Source of the DNA: Pogonophryne albipinna
Lineage: Eukaryota > Chordata > Actinopteri > Perciformes > Artedidraconidae
DNA length: 64,000 nucleotides
Assembly: GCA_028583405.1 (NCBI GenBank)
Contig: CM053259.1
Span: 13,692,594 to 13,756,593, forward strand
Reading direction: 5' to 3'
The notes under the pieces are model-generated. The model saw only the letters and a program-made list of their open reading frames with translations. It was not told the origin of the DNA and ran no database searches. Below, piece by piece: positions 1 to 21,539 of this stretch. Position 1 is the first letter of the stretch. Every line of letters begins with the position of its first letter. Made by a program: the position numbers and the translations under genes.

Positions 1-289
1 AGATGTTGCCACCGCTCCCGAAGTTGCTGCCGGAGCCTGAGAAACTCCACCGGCGGTCATACGATGGCTTAAGATGCCCTCACGAATGGCCCGATGTTGC
101 TACGATCACAGCCGAATTTGAACATTTCCTTTATCGTGTGTCCATCGGGAGTCAATTTCGGGACAGTGTGACAGGGCCTTAATAGACATGTCAACTTGAT
201 GCTCTGCTCACGGATGAGCATACACAACTATTAAGATGATGACCTTATGTGTGTAAATATATTTTTTTCTTTGAGGGGGTCTGCCCCCA
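1..289. other. Unassigned leading sequence
   Basis: No gene is recognised here. The first 200 bases are fairly GC-rich for this window and have the look of mobile-element coding debris, but I could not match a domain in any frame. The stretch runs directly into the hAT relic that follows. Confidence 0.3.
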
Positions 290-1016
290 AAAAACAGTTT
301 CAAGTCCTGAGAAAGTCAAATAAGACGGTGTGTAAAACTACACTGCCCAGCCAAAAAAAAGTAACCACTTTGATTTAACTAGGCCAGTAGGTAAGGGCTT
401 TCCACTGGATAATAACTTAAGTATAAAAGAATGCATGACTGAAGTGATGGAGACCATGTTTGAAGGCAAACAAAAAGAGAAAATAACAAGTCAAATCAAG
501 CAAATCCCCCTCTCAGATTCCACAGCAACCAGAAGAACATAAATACTGTCTGGTGATTTGATGAATCAGCTTTGTGATGGAATAAAAAATGCACAGTGCA
601 TTTCCTTAGCTGTGGATGAGTCCACTGACACCGCTGACAATGCTCAGTTGCTGGTGTTTGTGAGTTTTTATGATGAGGAAAAGGGGGAGTTTGTTGAAGA
701 TGTGTTGGGCCTGACGAACCTCAGTGGACACACAAGGGGGCAAGACATTTATAAAGCAATAATGGGAATGCTGAATGAAAGAGGGTGCAGCTGCCTTTAT
801 TCATAACTGTGCAGCTCTTACACTGCGACTCTGAGGGATCAAGCACAGACACAATAACAATGAAAACTGCTGCATACAGATTATTTTTGTTTTTGCAACC
901 TCATGTTAAGAATCTTGTTGCAATTGTTTAAAAGTTTGAATGACCGTAATACACGGACCTTTGTCTTATTGAAACATTTATTTTGGACCTTTAAGATTTG
1001 TATTTGAGTACCCCTG
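290..1016 (+). mobile_element. hAT-type DNA transposon relic, internally deleted
   Basis: Translation of about 376-806 resembles the GTF2IRD2/ZBED5-like (Charlie-type) hAT transposase family, including the motif SLAVDESTDTADNAQLLVF. The reading frame is broken by a stop near 540. After about 806 the coding sequence jumps to a short tail ending at 1016 in GTACCCCTG, which reads CAGGGGTAC on the other strand and matches the usual hAT terminal pattern. I see no matching left terminus. Most of the catalytic and dimerisation regions are absent, so it is a dead internally deleted copy. A LINE follows immediately at 1018. Confidence 0.65.
558..806 (+). pseudogene. hAT transposase fragment
   Basis: This is an 82-codon open segment with the VDESTD motif. 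In this family that stretch carries an acidic residue of the RNase-H-like catalytic core. Homologous codons continue upstream to about 376 in the same element but are separated by a stop. The segment ends in a stop just where the family would continue with an NCAALTLR-like stretch. It is a non-functional remnant. Confidence 0.6.
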
Positions 1017-1017
1017 A

Positions 1018-2560
1018 TCTAGATGCTTCAGTAATGAACAATTACAGGCCCATATCAAACCTCCCATTTCTAGGTAAAATCATTGAAAAAGTTGTTTTTC
1101 CAACAGTTGAGTAATTACTTGCATTTAAATAACTGTTTCAATGTGTTCCAGTCAGGCTTTCGTCCAAACCACAGCACTGAGACTGCTCTTGTAAAGGTCT
1201 TCAATGACATCCACTTAAACACAGACAGTGGCAGAACTTCAGTGTTAGTATTATTAGATCTTAGTGCTGCGTTTGACACTGTTGACCACAACATATTACT
1301 AGACCGACTAGAAAACTGGGTGGGACTTTCGGAAACAGTTCTAAATTGGTTTGAATCCTACTTAAAGGACAGGAAAAACTTTGTTTCTATAGGTAAATAC
1401 ACATCTGAGTTGACAAATATGACATGTGGGGTACCTCAAGGCTCCATCTTGGGGCCTCTTCTCTTTAACATCTACATGCTACCACTGGCTCAGATAATGA
1501 AAAACTACAAAATAAGTTACCATAGCTATGCGGATGACACACAAATGTACGTAACCATTTCACCAGGAGACTATTCTCCAATTCAAACACTGAGTAAGTG
1601 CATTGAACTATTCAATGACTGGATGTGTCAGAACTTTCTCCAATTAAACAAAGATAACACTGAGGTAATGGTTTTTGGAGCCAAGGCAGAACGTATAAAA
1701 GTTAGCGCTGAGCTTCAGTCTGCAATGTTCAAAACAACAGATAAAGCCAGAAATCTAGGTGTAGTCATGGACTCTGACCTGAGTTTCAACAGTCACATTA
1801 AAACAATTACTAAATCAGCCTACTATCACCTAAAGAACATATCTAGGATTAAAAGACTAATGTCACAGCAGGATTTGGAAAAACTTGTCCATGCTTTTAT
1901 CTTCAGTAGACTGGACTACTGTAATGGTGTCTTCCAAGGTCTCACTAAAAAAATCCATTAGAAAGCTGCAGCTAATTCAGAACGCTGCTGCTCGAGTCCT
2001 CACTAACACTAAGAAAGTGGATCACATCACTCCTGTTCTGAAGTCTTTACACTGGCTTCCTGTGTGTCAAAGAATAGATTTCAAAATATTGTTGCTGGTT
2101 TATAAAACTTTGAATGGTTTAGGCCCAAAATACATTTCTGACCTACTGCTAAATTATGAACCATCCAGATCTCTCAGGTCTTCAGGGACTGGTCAGCTTT
2201 CTGTCCCCAGAGTCAGAACTAAACATGGAGAAGCAGCATTCAGTTATTATGCTCCAAATATCTGAAACACACTCCCAGAAACCTGCCGGTCCGCTGCAAC
2301 TCTTACTACTTTTAAATCCAGGCTAAATACTTTTCTCTTTGTCGCTGCTTTTAATTGAACTATTCATATCTTAAACTGCACTGTAACTTTTATCCATGTA
2401 TTTTTTCTCTTAATGTTTATTTTATTATCTTTGCTTTTTAATGACTGTTTTTAAATGCCATTTTCTTAATGTCTTTAATTTTTTTGTAAAGCACTTTGAA
2501 TTGCCTTGTGTTGAAAGGTGCTATATAAATAAACTTGCATTGCCTTGCCTTGCCTATTTT
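1018..2560 (+). mobile_element. LINE-A copy 1: 5'-truncated L2/CR1-like non-LTR retrotransposon
   Basis: The copy begins inside the reverse-transcriptase domain and runs to a typical 3' end. That end has a TTGTAAAGCACTTTGAATT stem-type tail, then GTGCTATATAAATAAA and a short (TTGCC)n terminus instead of poly(A). A second copy of the same family lies at 35672-36591. The 5' end abuts the hAT relic. Family assignment to the L2-like clade rests on the RT motifs and this tail. Confidence 0.8.
1083..2265 (+). pseudogene. LINE-A reverse transcriptase (frame-shifted)
   Basis: This is the RT region of a non-LTR element. Readable blocks are [48 protein letters not shown] and the catalytic YADDTQMY (near 1526-1550), followed by the thumb and C-terminal region. 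There is a frameshift near 1095, before the present start, and another near 1955, where the frame moves to the segment ending at 2265. A TGA at the end of the APNI stretch replaces the tryptophan codon seen in the second copy. The product cannot be functional. Confidence 0.8.
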
Positions 2561-4525
2561 TTTTTTTAAATATTTATTAATACATTTATTTTCAGCTTAG
2601 GTCTAAGATACTTTTTTTTCTATATTAGCAATGCATTGTGTGTTTTATGAATGCACAACTAAACCCTTATTTTTCTTTCTTAGCTTTTTCTTGAGTGACC
2701 TATTTTCAGAATGGTTTTAACCAAATGAAAGGCCTTTTCCAAAAACTGATACATGTCCAAAGTTTCCACAGTGTTAATGACACCTTAGCGCACTTCCCAC
2801 ATATTTAGCCCAATGTGATACTAACTTCACTGAGTGTCCTTCATCGCCACAGTAAGTTCTTACTAGCAGTTAATTCAACTCTCTTAAATAATTAGCATTT
2901 AGTAGAACAGGTGGCAGCTTTCTCTGCACTGTTGCTGACACCAGAGTAGTAGACTTAGACAATTGATTGGCAACAGGTGTCCATTTAACTCCTTGATAAT
3001 TACAAAACACCCAGGTACCATTAACTTAGTGTTAGCACGTCTGAGGTAGCTCACATAAATGTGTCTGATTTTCTATGTCTCAGACAGCTTCATTATAGCT
3101 GAACACAGGTCTCACCTCAACTTATCCTTTTAGGCTCGTCTGGGGTTGTTACCACCCTCCCTCCCCCTTTGTACACCCAGTCCCCTTTGCCCAGAGCGTA
3201 AGGTTTTCCTCCTAGGAAAAAAAGTGTGTCTGGAACTATCTGACATCCCGGATGTGATGTGTGTCCAGGAGTGGGATGAGTCGGCAAGCCTGCTATCCTG
3301 GAGTGCCATCTCTTTAGCCTCTGAGCCCTGAGCCTGAGCCCAGACTGTCTGCAAATTAGAGAAATTAGCTCAGCCAGGCCAGTGAAAGAGCCCCAATCCT
3401 AACCTCCCCTCCCTCCCAAACACACATACACACTCCTTCTATCACCACCATTAACCCCCACGCCACACTGGGCAGCAAAGCTCCACTTTTGGAAAAGCGG
3501 CCTTGCCATATGGCAGCCAATTTAGTATTTCACCAGCCAAGTTAGGAAAGAAAGGGGGAGAAAAGGAGGGGTATTTGTTATGTACACAAATATAGTTTTA
3601 AAGTTGTAAATCAAGACATGGCTTTATAAATGCATAGCAGTAAAAAATGGGAATATTAAAAAAGTATTATATTCGTCAGTAATAACCATGGTACATGTTT
3701 TCCTTTTGCCACTATTATATAAGCCTTCTATTGTCTAAGATCCCTATTTTCTTCATGGCTTAACATGGAATTATTTGTTTTATTACATAAAGGGTTAATA
3801 GTTTGTTAAAAAAAACAAAAACAGAATAAGACCAAAATTATCAAAATGTAGGAAATGTTTCGAGCAGTGTGCCTGACATTTAGTAATTTTCAACATTTAG
3901 CCTGCAGAATAGGTAAGACTTGATTAATTTAGGTAAAGATGCATGCTGTAAATTAGAATAATATAATCTAGTGGAGAAATTCATGATTCAATTTATTCAT
4001 GTCACCAGTGATAAAATCCCCATTACAATTTTTTAGTTGTGAAATGTAAGTCTTGTGATGACTTAGATTTCACAAACCAAATAACAAATTACAACAATCA
4101 TCAGGGCATCAGAAGAAAAAAAAAAGTCAAACATTAAATAAATTCACATAGCATGTGCTTTCTAACACATTTCCTCTTTTTTATCCCCCATATGTTGGTT
4201 TAACAGCTCTCTCCTATCCTGGCTATCTTTATGCACAGCTCCAGGTAGGATGACTCAGCACTGCATATATTTAGACTGTGTATGTGTGTGCGTGTTTGAA
4301 AGTAAAGGGGATGCAAGACAGGTGACTAAGTGTCTTTGTGGCATGCTGCTATGACCTGCCCTACATATATACCTGTGATGAGCGAAGCGCACCAATCAGC
4401 ACAGGGCATGTATCTCTATTTTTCCTTTTACAAAATATTTTTTTACTTTCTTCTTTTTTTTATGAATTAAATATATAAGAAAAAATGTGCTCATGTGTTT
4501 GTGATGCTTCAGAATTGAAATAGTG
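2561..4525. other. prdm1 upstream intergenic DNA
   Basis: AT-rich single-copy-looking DNA with no ORF above about 75 codons that resembles a protein. A CT-rich or pyrimidine-rich stretch lies around 3140-3480. I see no recognisable repeat apart from T- and A-runs. It may hold distal prdm1 regulatory DNA, but nothing in the sequence proves that. Confidence 0.4.
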
Positions 4526-4533
4526 GTGTGTGT

Positions 4534-4612
<79 letters not shown>
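4526..4612. repeat. (TG)n microsatellite
   Basis: A nearly pure TG dinucleotide run of about 87 bases with one interruption near the start (GCAC). It lies roughly 600 bases upstream of the putative prdm1 leader exon. Confidence 0.97.
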
Positions 4613-4613
<1 letters not shown>

Positions 4614-4804
4614 CAGGGGTCTTAAAGGTCTTAGTTAAATATGTTCTACAGTGAGATGTAGGTCAAGGAGATACAGTGGCAGCAGATTGCTCATTAAGTG
4701 CCAAACCAAGCAAAAGTCTATGAGTGTGTTTTTCAGTGGCACCAGGCCAGCCATCTGCTCTTCCTTTATTCATTCATTAACATGTCTTCTTTGTGTGTGC
4801 GTTG

Positions 4805-4805
<1 letters not shown>

Positions 4806-4884
<79 letters not shown>
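4806..4884. repeat. (GT)n microsatellite
   Basis: A pure GT run of about 79 bases. It is the second of two such tracts within 360 bases upstream of prdm1. Alternating purine-pyrimidine DNA of this kind can adopt Z-form, but no function is demonstrated. Confidence 0.97.
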
Positions 4885-4886
<2 letters not shown>

Positions 4887-4949
4887 GCATTCATCACAAC
4901 AGCCACTTGCTGGTCAAGTGTACCACGTCACTGATGTTGTTGTCCGAAA

Positions 4950-5236
4950 CCAACAGTTGTGTGTCAGATGGCTCAATCACATGACCGCAGTGGCTTGTGA
5001 TTGGCTGGAGTGCCAGGCTAAAAAGCTTGGCGCAATCCAGCCTCATGAGTTTGTGGTGACGTTTACAGAGGGGCCACATCGAGAGCGGATACCCAAAGGA
5101 TCTAACTGACAGGAATCCCCCAAGACAACACTGGAGAAAGAAGAGAGTGTACAAAAAGGGGACAGCAGATAAATAACAATCAAGGGATGACATAGCCAAA
5201 GAAATGAGGATCCTAAAGCTGAATGAATGTGTGAAA
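4950..5236 (+). promoter_or_regulatory. prdm1: Putative prdm1 promoter and non-coding first exon
   Basis: Inferred only. A good splice donor (GTAAGT) sits at 5237, and the next strong acceptor (pyrimidine tract then CAG) ends at 6087, just upstream of the start codon. The DNA before the donor contains an inverted CCAAT box (GTGATTGGCTGG around 4997-5008) and no clear TATA box at the expected distance. A transcript joining about 5236 to 6088 would give a leader exon followed by the start-codon exon. The transcription start itself cannot be placed. Confidence 0.3.
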
Positions 5237-5699
5237 GTAAGTCATATCTTCTTATTTATTTTTTGCTGACAAGGATAGCCTTGACAGTATGGATAAGTTA
5301 TTTATAGTATAGTTATAAAAGAAGAAACTGACCTACTGGCCTCATAAGCAATGACTGGTCAAACTGAATGCCGGGCATTGGGAATTTAACCAAGTGTCTA
5401 TGAACTATGTTTTGTCTTATGAATGGTATTGGCCACCTAAATAATGCAGAAGGCATTTTAAATATTGGATAATACTAACTCTTTCAAATGGATTTCATGG
5501 ATTGCCATAGATCTAATTGACTTAAAATAATCAGATGAGTTCTATTAAACTTCAGGTTTACCTGCTGTTGTGATGTTTTACTTTTATAATGTTACTGTCG
5601 GTTTGTGTTGGGTAAAGACTTATTGATAACAGGCTATACAAGAGGTTTTACTTTTTGTACTGCACATTTTCGTTTAATCTAAACTTGTACTTTGCCTCT

Positions 5700-6055
5700 T
5701 AAAGGTGGGGTAGGTAATTCACTTCAGAAACACTTTTTGTTATATTCCATGGAATGCTCTTAACATCCCGATAAATTATCTTAAGTGCTTTGACAATAAA
5801 TACATAAGAACATTTCATCTGTGGAAGCCGTAGTACTGTAAAAAGCACGACCAATCATTTGTGCCGGCCCGGCTAAAATAACTGGATGGCCTACCTGCCT
5901 GTCAGCCTTCCATCTGTGCACAAACTTATCTCGTGCCCTCATTGGTCATGTGTGCGTTCGTGTGTGTTGGAGGAGGGGCTCTGTGAGGAAGTCTGAAGGA
6001 AGAGGCATATTTTTTCGGTTGTGTTCTTTCAAATTCTAGCGCACTCGAGCTGGCA
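5700..6055. repeat. Dispersed fish repeat (MITE/SINE-like) upstream of prdm1 exon
   Basis: The block begins AAAGGTGGGGTAGGTAATTC and ends near TTTCAAATTCTAGCGCACTCG. From memory this text is like a dispersed repeat common in fish genomes. I see no clear terminal inverted repeats. If the leader exon proposed at 5236 is real, the repeat lies inside the 5' UTR intron of prdm1. Boundaries are approximate. Confidence 0.4.
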
Positions 6056-6087
6056 CTAAAATGTCTTTCTCCCTCTTTCTTTTCCAG

Positions 6088-6227
6088 AACCTGAGCTTTA
6101 ACCAAGGGTGCTACCCAACCAAACCAAAGTACTTCTATATCAAAGCAACCTAAACCAAACAGAAACAGACCAAGCTGAAGCTTTAAAGCCTTAATTAATC
6201 ACCTACAGCAGATCCTATATTTTCAAG
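6088..6227 (+). other. prdm1: prdm1 5' UTR part of the start-codon exon
   Basis: The exon start is set by a strong acceptor, a C/T-rich tract followed by TTTCCAG ending at 6087. The start codon at 6228 is preceded by TTCAAG, giving a purine at -3. Confidence 0.6.
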
Positions 6228-15303
<9,076 letters not shown>

Positions 15304-16510
15304 GAAAAGATTGAAAGAGGACATACAGCATTCATTACCATTAATAAAAACAAAAAATGTCGCCAAATAAAACTCTCTATATAAAGTCCATGAAGGGCAT
15401 TAACGGGAATAAAAACGTTTGTTATCCAATGAGCACAGCACCAAAAGAAAAGCATTCCAAAGACTGGGCGAGGGTATTCAGTGATTGTACTTCCTCCCAA
15501 AACTCAGTTTCAAAAATGAATATGGAGGAGGATGTTGTTAAGCTGTGAATTATTCAAAACTCTTTTCACTCAGGTAGAGAAGTGATTACTTTTTTTGTGC
15601 TTTAACTTATTACCTTTTGGGAAATGTAAGTCATCTTTATTTATTTAGTTTTATTTTAGTATGTTTTTTCTGTTAGTGTTTTTTTTCTGTGTTTCCAAAG
15701 AGATTTGATCTCTTATTAAAATGAGGAATGAGTCTTCACTTGTTGTATTAAGCAAGGCTGTACTTTGTGTGAAAGCATGTTTGAGCCTCTGGGTGCATGT
15801 GTACAGCGAGTGGAAGTAATTACTGTATGAACGATGGGGCACAATCCTTTCCTGCTCTTTAACTGTTTGCAACTATTTTATTTATTATAAAAAAGGGAAA
15901 ATCAGGTTTCTTGAGACTGTGTATTAATAAGCAATTGCCAAAATTCGATCAAAGAACATGAATGCGTAGCACTGTTTTTGGATCATTAGTCTATTCATTC
16001 TTATATAATTAACCTTTTCTTGATAATTTAGCAACCTCTCACAGCTTTAGATAAAAAAATATCAAAGACACAATGTGCTAAATGAAGCCAAATGCCACTA
16101 AAAGACCATAAATCGCTAAGTTGCTTGTATCTGATATTTCTTACCTACAAAGCTTTACTGTAAATGTTTTTGATATCAAAAACATGCAACACAGAAGCAC
16201 ATTAATCTAACATTATTAATATTTTTGTCAATTAGCACTGGAATAAAAAGGCAAGCCGATCTGTGTTATTCTGGTTGTTATAGAAAACCAGCAGGGAGGT
16301 ACTGTCTTTGCAAATTGTACTACTGAGTTAATAATGTATTTCTTTTATCCTGTTTGTAGTGTTTTCCTTCTTTTGTACAATATGTTTGTCTATTTAGTTT
16401 ATTTTTGGAAACAAGATGTTAAGAATTTATATGTGAGAGACTATTTTAATGATACTTTTATATTTACACGATGTAGCATATTAAAGATATTGTTTCTATA
16501 ATTCTAGTGG
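15304..16510 (+). other. prdm1: prdm1 3' UTR with candidate poly(A) signals
   Basis: AT-rich non-coding DNA after the stop codon. Candidate signals are AATAAA at 15343-15348 (very early), AATAAA near 16243, and ATTAAA at 16480-16485. The last is followed within 30 bases by a GT-rich element (GGTTTGCGTGTG), the best-formed 3' end. ATTTA-like motifs occur (for example TTATTTATTTAG near 15637), consistent with an unstable regulatory mRNA. Confidence 0.55.
16480..16485 (+). terminator. prdm1: Probable prdm1 polyadenylation signal (ATTAAA)
   Basis: ATTAAA lies about 25 bases before a GT-rich downstream element. This is the best signal within 1.5 kb of the stop codon. Confidence 0.5.
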
Positions 16511-18979
16511 TTTGCGTGTGTTTTCATATTAGTATAAGATTGAGAAGTGGAGTTTTACAGCAACAGGGAGGTTGCTGCATTGTTCCATGTTCAATGAGCA
16601 ATGCGTTATTTCTGTCGGTGTTCAATTGACTTCCCAAAGACAAAGCTGATGGACAATAGCTGACCTTTTACGATCACCAATCCCCTTCCTTAAGACCATG
16701 ATGAGGTCCCTAATCCTTTGTGAAAAAATAGTTCATGATGTGATAATGCAATAGTTAGGTTTGGGAACCTAGAAGAATCTTTAAGGTTGGGAGACATTTA
16801 TTTTCATTGTTTAAAAGAGTACATCACCGATTTCAATTTCAATTACTCATTTATTGTTACCTTGAAATCTTGAAGATGCTTTTTGTCTCCCCAGTTAATG
16901 GAGAATCCAAAAATAATTAAAGTAATAGTTATATTTAACAAGAGCAAAAATGACATAAAATGTCAATGTCTTTTTATCCTAATTTCTGGTCATTTGAAAT
17001 GAGACCATTGATGTCTCATATCAAAGAAGCCTTTTCCTATTAACTGAAAGCTGTGATTATTTCCTCTGGCTGGGTATTGAAACACATTCAAAGCTCTTTA
17101 AACATCCTATTCCCCTTTCCTGCTGGCAATAAACTCTAATCCCACACTAGATTCCCTTGATGCGTTCACTTTTCAGGGTCTTTTTCCTAGAAAATAGAGG
17201 AAATTAAACTCCTCAGTCACCAAAGAAACTCAGAAATGACACTGCTTACAGTACATCACCATTTTTATATTGCATGATGATTGAACAATTAACTTTGCAT
17301 TTTGGTGGGGTGTATGAATAACCGATGCTGACAGTATTTACAGCAGGTATGAGTTTTGACTCTTTTACAGTTTTATTGATACAACTACTCTGAGGTCGGA
17401 AACCTTATTTGGTCAAAGGCACAGATAATTGCCTCTAGAAACATGCCTTTTGCAGATTAAAAGCTGAATACAGACAGCAACAGTGTGATGGGCAGAGCAG
17501 TCATACCTAAACAAACATGAAACCTTAACATATGATACGTATGTGATCATTGGCATCACATGACAGTGAGGCAGACTTTCAATTTACAAAGTCTTTAGCA
17601 AAGTTGTTGTAAGCAGTGTGGTCTTACAGTAATTCTTTAGCAGGCTTCCTCTCTCTCTTTGTGTCTTAACCACTTTTCTATAGCATTTTGGGGGAGAACC
17701 CCACAGCAAACACCTACACACCACTGATCAGAATAAAAGCATATTAAACCATGTTAACATGTGCTGTCAGACTGAAGTGGTGACAGGAAATCCTTTCCTT
17801 CTGGCTGGCTGCCGGCTGCACTGCCAGCCACACATCTACCCATTGTGCATTAGAATAGAAGCAAAGTCAAAGAACATGTACAATGCCAGTATGCTGTTCA
17901 GGTAGAGAGAAGGGAAACACACAGCATGGTAACATCCAGTAAAATCAATATCCTGTGTAAACGGCACAGTATTGTGTATACACCACATCCTTAAAGGGAA
18001 AAAGAAATGAATGTGCACTTAAGACGACTGGTTTGCATCTGCTATTTGTTAATCTATCACTAAGTTAGGGTTCAAAGTCCCTACATTTCGTTCCCACTAT
18101 TATCTAGTTTAAATGAGGGATTTAACAGATCAGGTTGCAGCAGTAAAACTTAACAAAAGCTAAAGATTTGAAAGATATGTAAATTGCTTGCTAGTAAGAA
18201 TCTGTATCTCTGTCTAATCTAAAGCAATCAACAATGTCTCAGTAGCAATAGAAGCAGTAAAATACCTTAAGAAAAAAAAATACAAACAGGTTTTTGTCAT
18301 ATTCATGAAGTTTAAAATAAGTGGGAAATATTTGGTTAGGCTAACGTAAATTACAATATTTGGTCATACAACCTAATGTTACTAGATTTTGTTATCTTTG
18401 TGAAATGTCAATTACATATTCTTAAATGATAATGAAACATTTTAAGTAAGATATCAAGTATCAACTCCTTGTCTTTTACTCTTAACTCTATATGGGTTTT
18501 ACATTACATCAAGCTAACGTTGGCTTTATCAGTTGGTTTATTGTTACACAAGTTTCAAGTTACTGGGTGTGAATATTTCACAAAAACTTGTCCATATGTG
18601 AAAATAATCACTGTGTTTGGTGTATCCCGTTTAAATTTGGTGATAAATAAAATAAACTTACCGTATAATTTGGCTAAGTATAAACATATAAACGCTTGTG
18701 GGACTGGTAACTCAGGGTCCACAGAGCCACGAAATCGGCCAATTTATCCTAAGATTATCTGTAAATAAATACTTTCAAACTATCTACTGTGTGCACAGTA
18801 GAATATGGCCAAATTATATCGGCTACTGTACAATATGATGTAAATATACTCATTCAACTCATATACAGTGTATGTGCATGATTTATAAAAGATCAAAATG
18901 GGACTAAACCAAATTCATTTAAAACATTGCAAGTTTTTCAACATTATTTTTATTAGCAGTAATTCTGGCTGCCTGGTTG

Positions 18980-19165
18980 CAATTTATTCTTCGTATTGTA
19001 GTGCCGAGAGATAGGGAGTCAGAGGCGGTGCAATGAAGGTGCAAAAGGGAACTTTATTTGAGAGCAGCTAAGGTCATGTTGTCCGGTTGCAGAAGAGAGA
19101 GAAGCCAGGAGGGCACACAACATATATAGACAACACACAACATGTCCGTGTGGAAATAAAACCCC
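18980..19165. repeat. Possible degraded retroelement or dispersed repeat
   Basis: A block including GGTGCAATGAAGGTGC and GGGAACTTTATTTGAG. It reads like the terminal part of a retroelement or a dispersed repeat, but no partner copy or terminus is visible in this window. Confidence 0.2.
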
Positions 19166-19616
19166 AACTGTAGTTCCATGTGTGAATTATGAACCGGTGT
19201 ATTAATAGGTGGTCACCACAGTATTCTTCAAAAACACACTCTTCATTGTTTCCTCTGATGCTGACCAGCCATATAGCAAACTCAATGCATACAGCCAGTA
19301 AGAATCACAACAGAACACATTGTCACAGACAGTCAAGTGAATGTCAAAATGTTGATGTTATCTCTTCATGATCACGATCAGGTAATGTGAAAACTCACCT
19401 TCTACACACAACAGGATACCAGTGAACATTTCCATGGAAGTCATAAACTCGGCTCAGATTACATCAATTTCCATGTAAACCTTTTGTTCCTTTTTCACCT
19501 GTAACCATTTTTTTTTAACAATGACGGAAAAATCTGAAAGCAGTCCGTCATTTTAACAGATTAGAACAAACTCGGAACAGCGCCAAAGTTTCCCCGCAAC
19601 GAGGCTCCGGTGTTAT

Positions 19617-19758
19617 GCCGTGTTATGCATGCCCGCCAAAAAGGAAATTATACCGTTTCCAAACCTAACTTTACCGTACAAATCATTGAAATGTCTGTGA
19701 GTTTTGGCTTTACGCTGTGCACGCGCCCGCGAGGTGCAGTGGACATGCATAACACGGC
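19617..19758. repeat. Inverted repeat, possible small MITE
   Basis: A perfect 15-base inverted pair, GCCGTGTTATGCATG at 19617-19631 and its reverse complement at 19744-19758, encloses about 112 bases. The enclosed DNA is GC-richer than its surroundings. This fits a short MITE or a hairpin-forming element. No target duplication was identified. Confidence 0.45.
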
Positions 19759-21441
19759 GCTAACAGTTCCCTGTTGACAGTTGACGATAGTGCTCTCTCC
19801 CCCCCTCCTCAGAGTTGTGTAAAGGCCAACGGGTAATACTGGATTTTTACGGAAATGGTACGATCCTGTCCGTCAAAATGACGAGCAGCAAAAAAGTCTA
19901 GCGCAACCTCTAAGGGCCAAAAAGTTTCCAGTTTCTCTGGGGGAAATGTAGAGTGGGGGTCATCAGTGTTTACCTAACAGGAATCATCGTCACCTTTACA
20001 GAACAATGACCAGTCAAACTGGAGGAATTTCCTTTGTTTCAATATTCCTTCTGGGCAAAATACATTTACACCAATAACTTCAAGTGTTACTCAAAGTGCA
20101 AACAGTGCTGCTAGACTGCTTTCATCATTTCAATTAGGACTGAACCCTCACCCCTGTACTTAACTGCTACAACATAAAACATACAGTCAATGATCCGTGG
20201 TGGTGCGTGGCCTAATGTCCAATTTTCTCAAACTTCACAAAACGATAAAGAATGCTAAGGTGTAATAGAGGAATTTTCCGTTGAACAGATTTGAAGTGCA
20301 ACTCACCGGTTCCTGACAGATCAGTGTGTCATTGCCACAATGTTAACAGGAAATGTAAAGCTCTGCCTGGACATAATTAGATAACAATTAAAGTAGGCTA
20401 AAGTGATTCAGTATAGCAGTAGATGGGGGAGGAGGACACAAAAGAGACATTAAGGGAGGAAACAGGAGTTTTTTGTAATTTCTTCTCAGTAAACAGGTAT
20501 TTTCAGTGCCAGCATACATTGGCAACAATGACAAATTCATTAGAATGTTAAAAAGTAATTATTTTTTACAAAAAATACTTTAATAAGTGGTCAGAAAATC
20601 TCTCCAGTTGTACATCTTCAACTTTTCCCCCAGCAAACGTTTTACTTTGCACAGAAGATTTCTTAATCTGCATTATCCATTCATCAGCAAACCAACTTGG
20701 ACATTCTGAGCAAACATATTAATAATCATATTTTACCATTAAAAGTATTTAAAGACACAATGTTGCATCCTATACAGGCTATGATTATACCGTACCAAAC
20801 CTTCAATGGTTGTAAATCAGATGAATACATCCTGAGATTTCATCACGCTATGTTGTCATCAATTACTGTAATGTCTTTGCAGTTTTGAAACAGGACACAT
20901 AGTGAAGAGAATTTATGTGTCCTCTCTAGCAGTATCAGTAAAAGTGGCACTTTGATATTGTCCTTACGTTTTAGTTCTACATCAAAGTACAATCAAACAT
21001 ATCACGGGTTTCTCTCAAGAGATTTCTGGACCTTTTTTCATTGGCCAACAGTTATCTTCTATCCATTTCATATTTATTTGTCAAGAATGTTTTCTGTATG
21101 AAGTAGCGTTCATGCCTTGTAGGGGCGTGGACTTTAAACAAAAGCGTCGCCGGTTCCCCTCCCTCTCCCATCCTGCATGTGTTCATGTATGTCAACCTGT
21201 GTATGTAATGTGAGTGATAAAAGTAATTTAATTAAGTGAATTAACAGGTGATATTGAAACAGTGTTTTTGCCTGTAGCCAACCATTTTGGCTTTTGCCCT
21301 AATTACTTGGAAGACAATTGCTATGTTATGGATAATAACCAAATAACTTACATCCAACAGCTGTGATCTCTGAGCATCACATGACTTTCTGTTTAATTTC
21401 ATCAGAAAGATTGCAAGAGGATAATGTCACACATGACATCA

Positions 21442-21458
21442 GGTGTGTGTGTGTGTGT

Positions 21459-21538
<80 letters not shown>
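21442..21538. repeat. (GT)n microsatellite
   Basis: A GT run of about 97 bases with one GTAT interruption near 21462. Confidence 0.97.

Positions 21539-21539
<1 letters not shown>

Noticed and set aside
1083..1961. A host reverse-transcriptase-related gene
   Set aside because: It is 5'-truncated, frame-shifted, ends in a LINE tail and has a second copy in the window.
18469..18768. 99-codon ORF in the intergenic region
   Set aside because: No family resemblance, biased AT-rich composition and no splice or promoter context.
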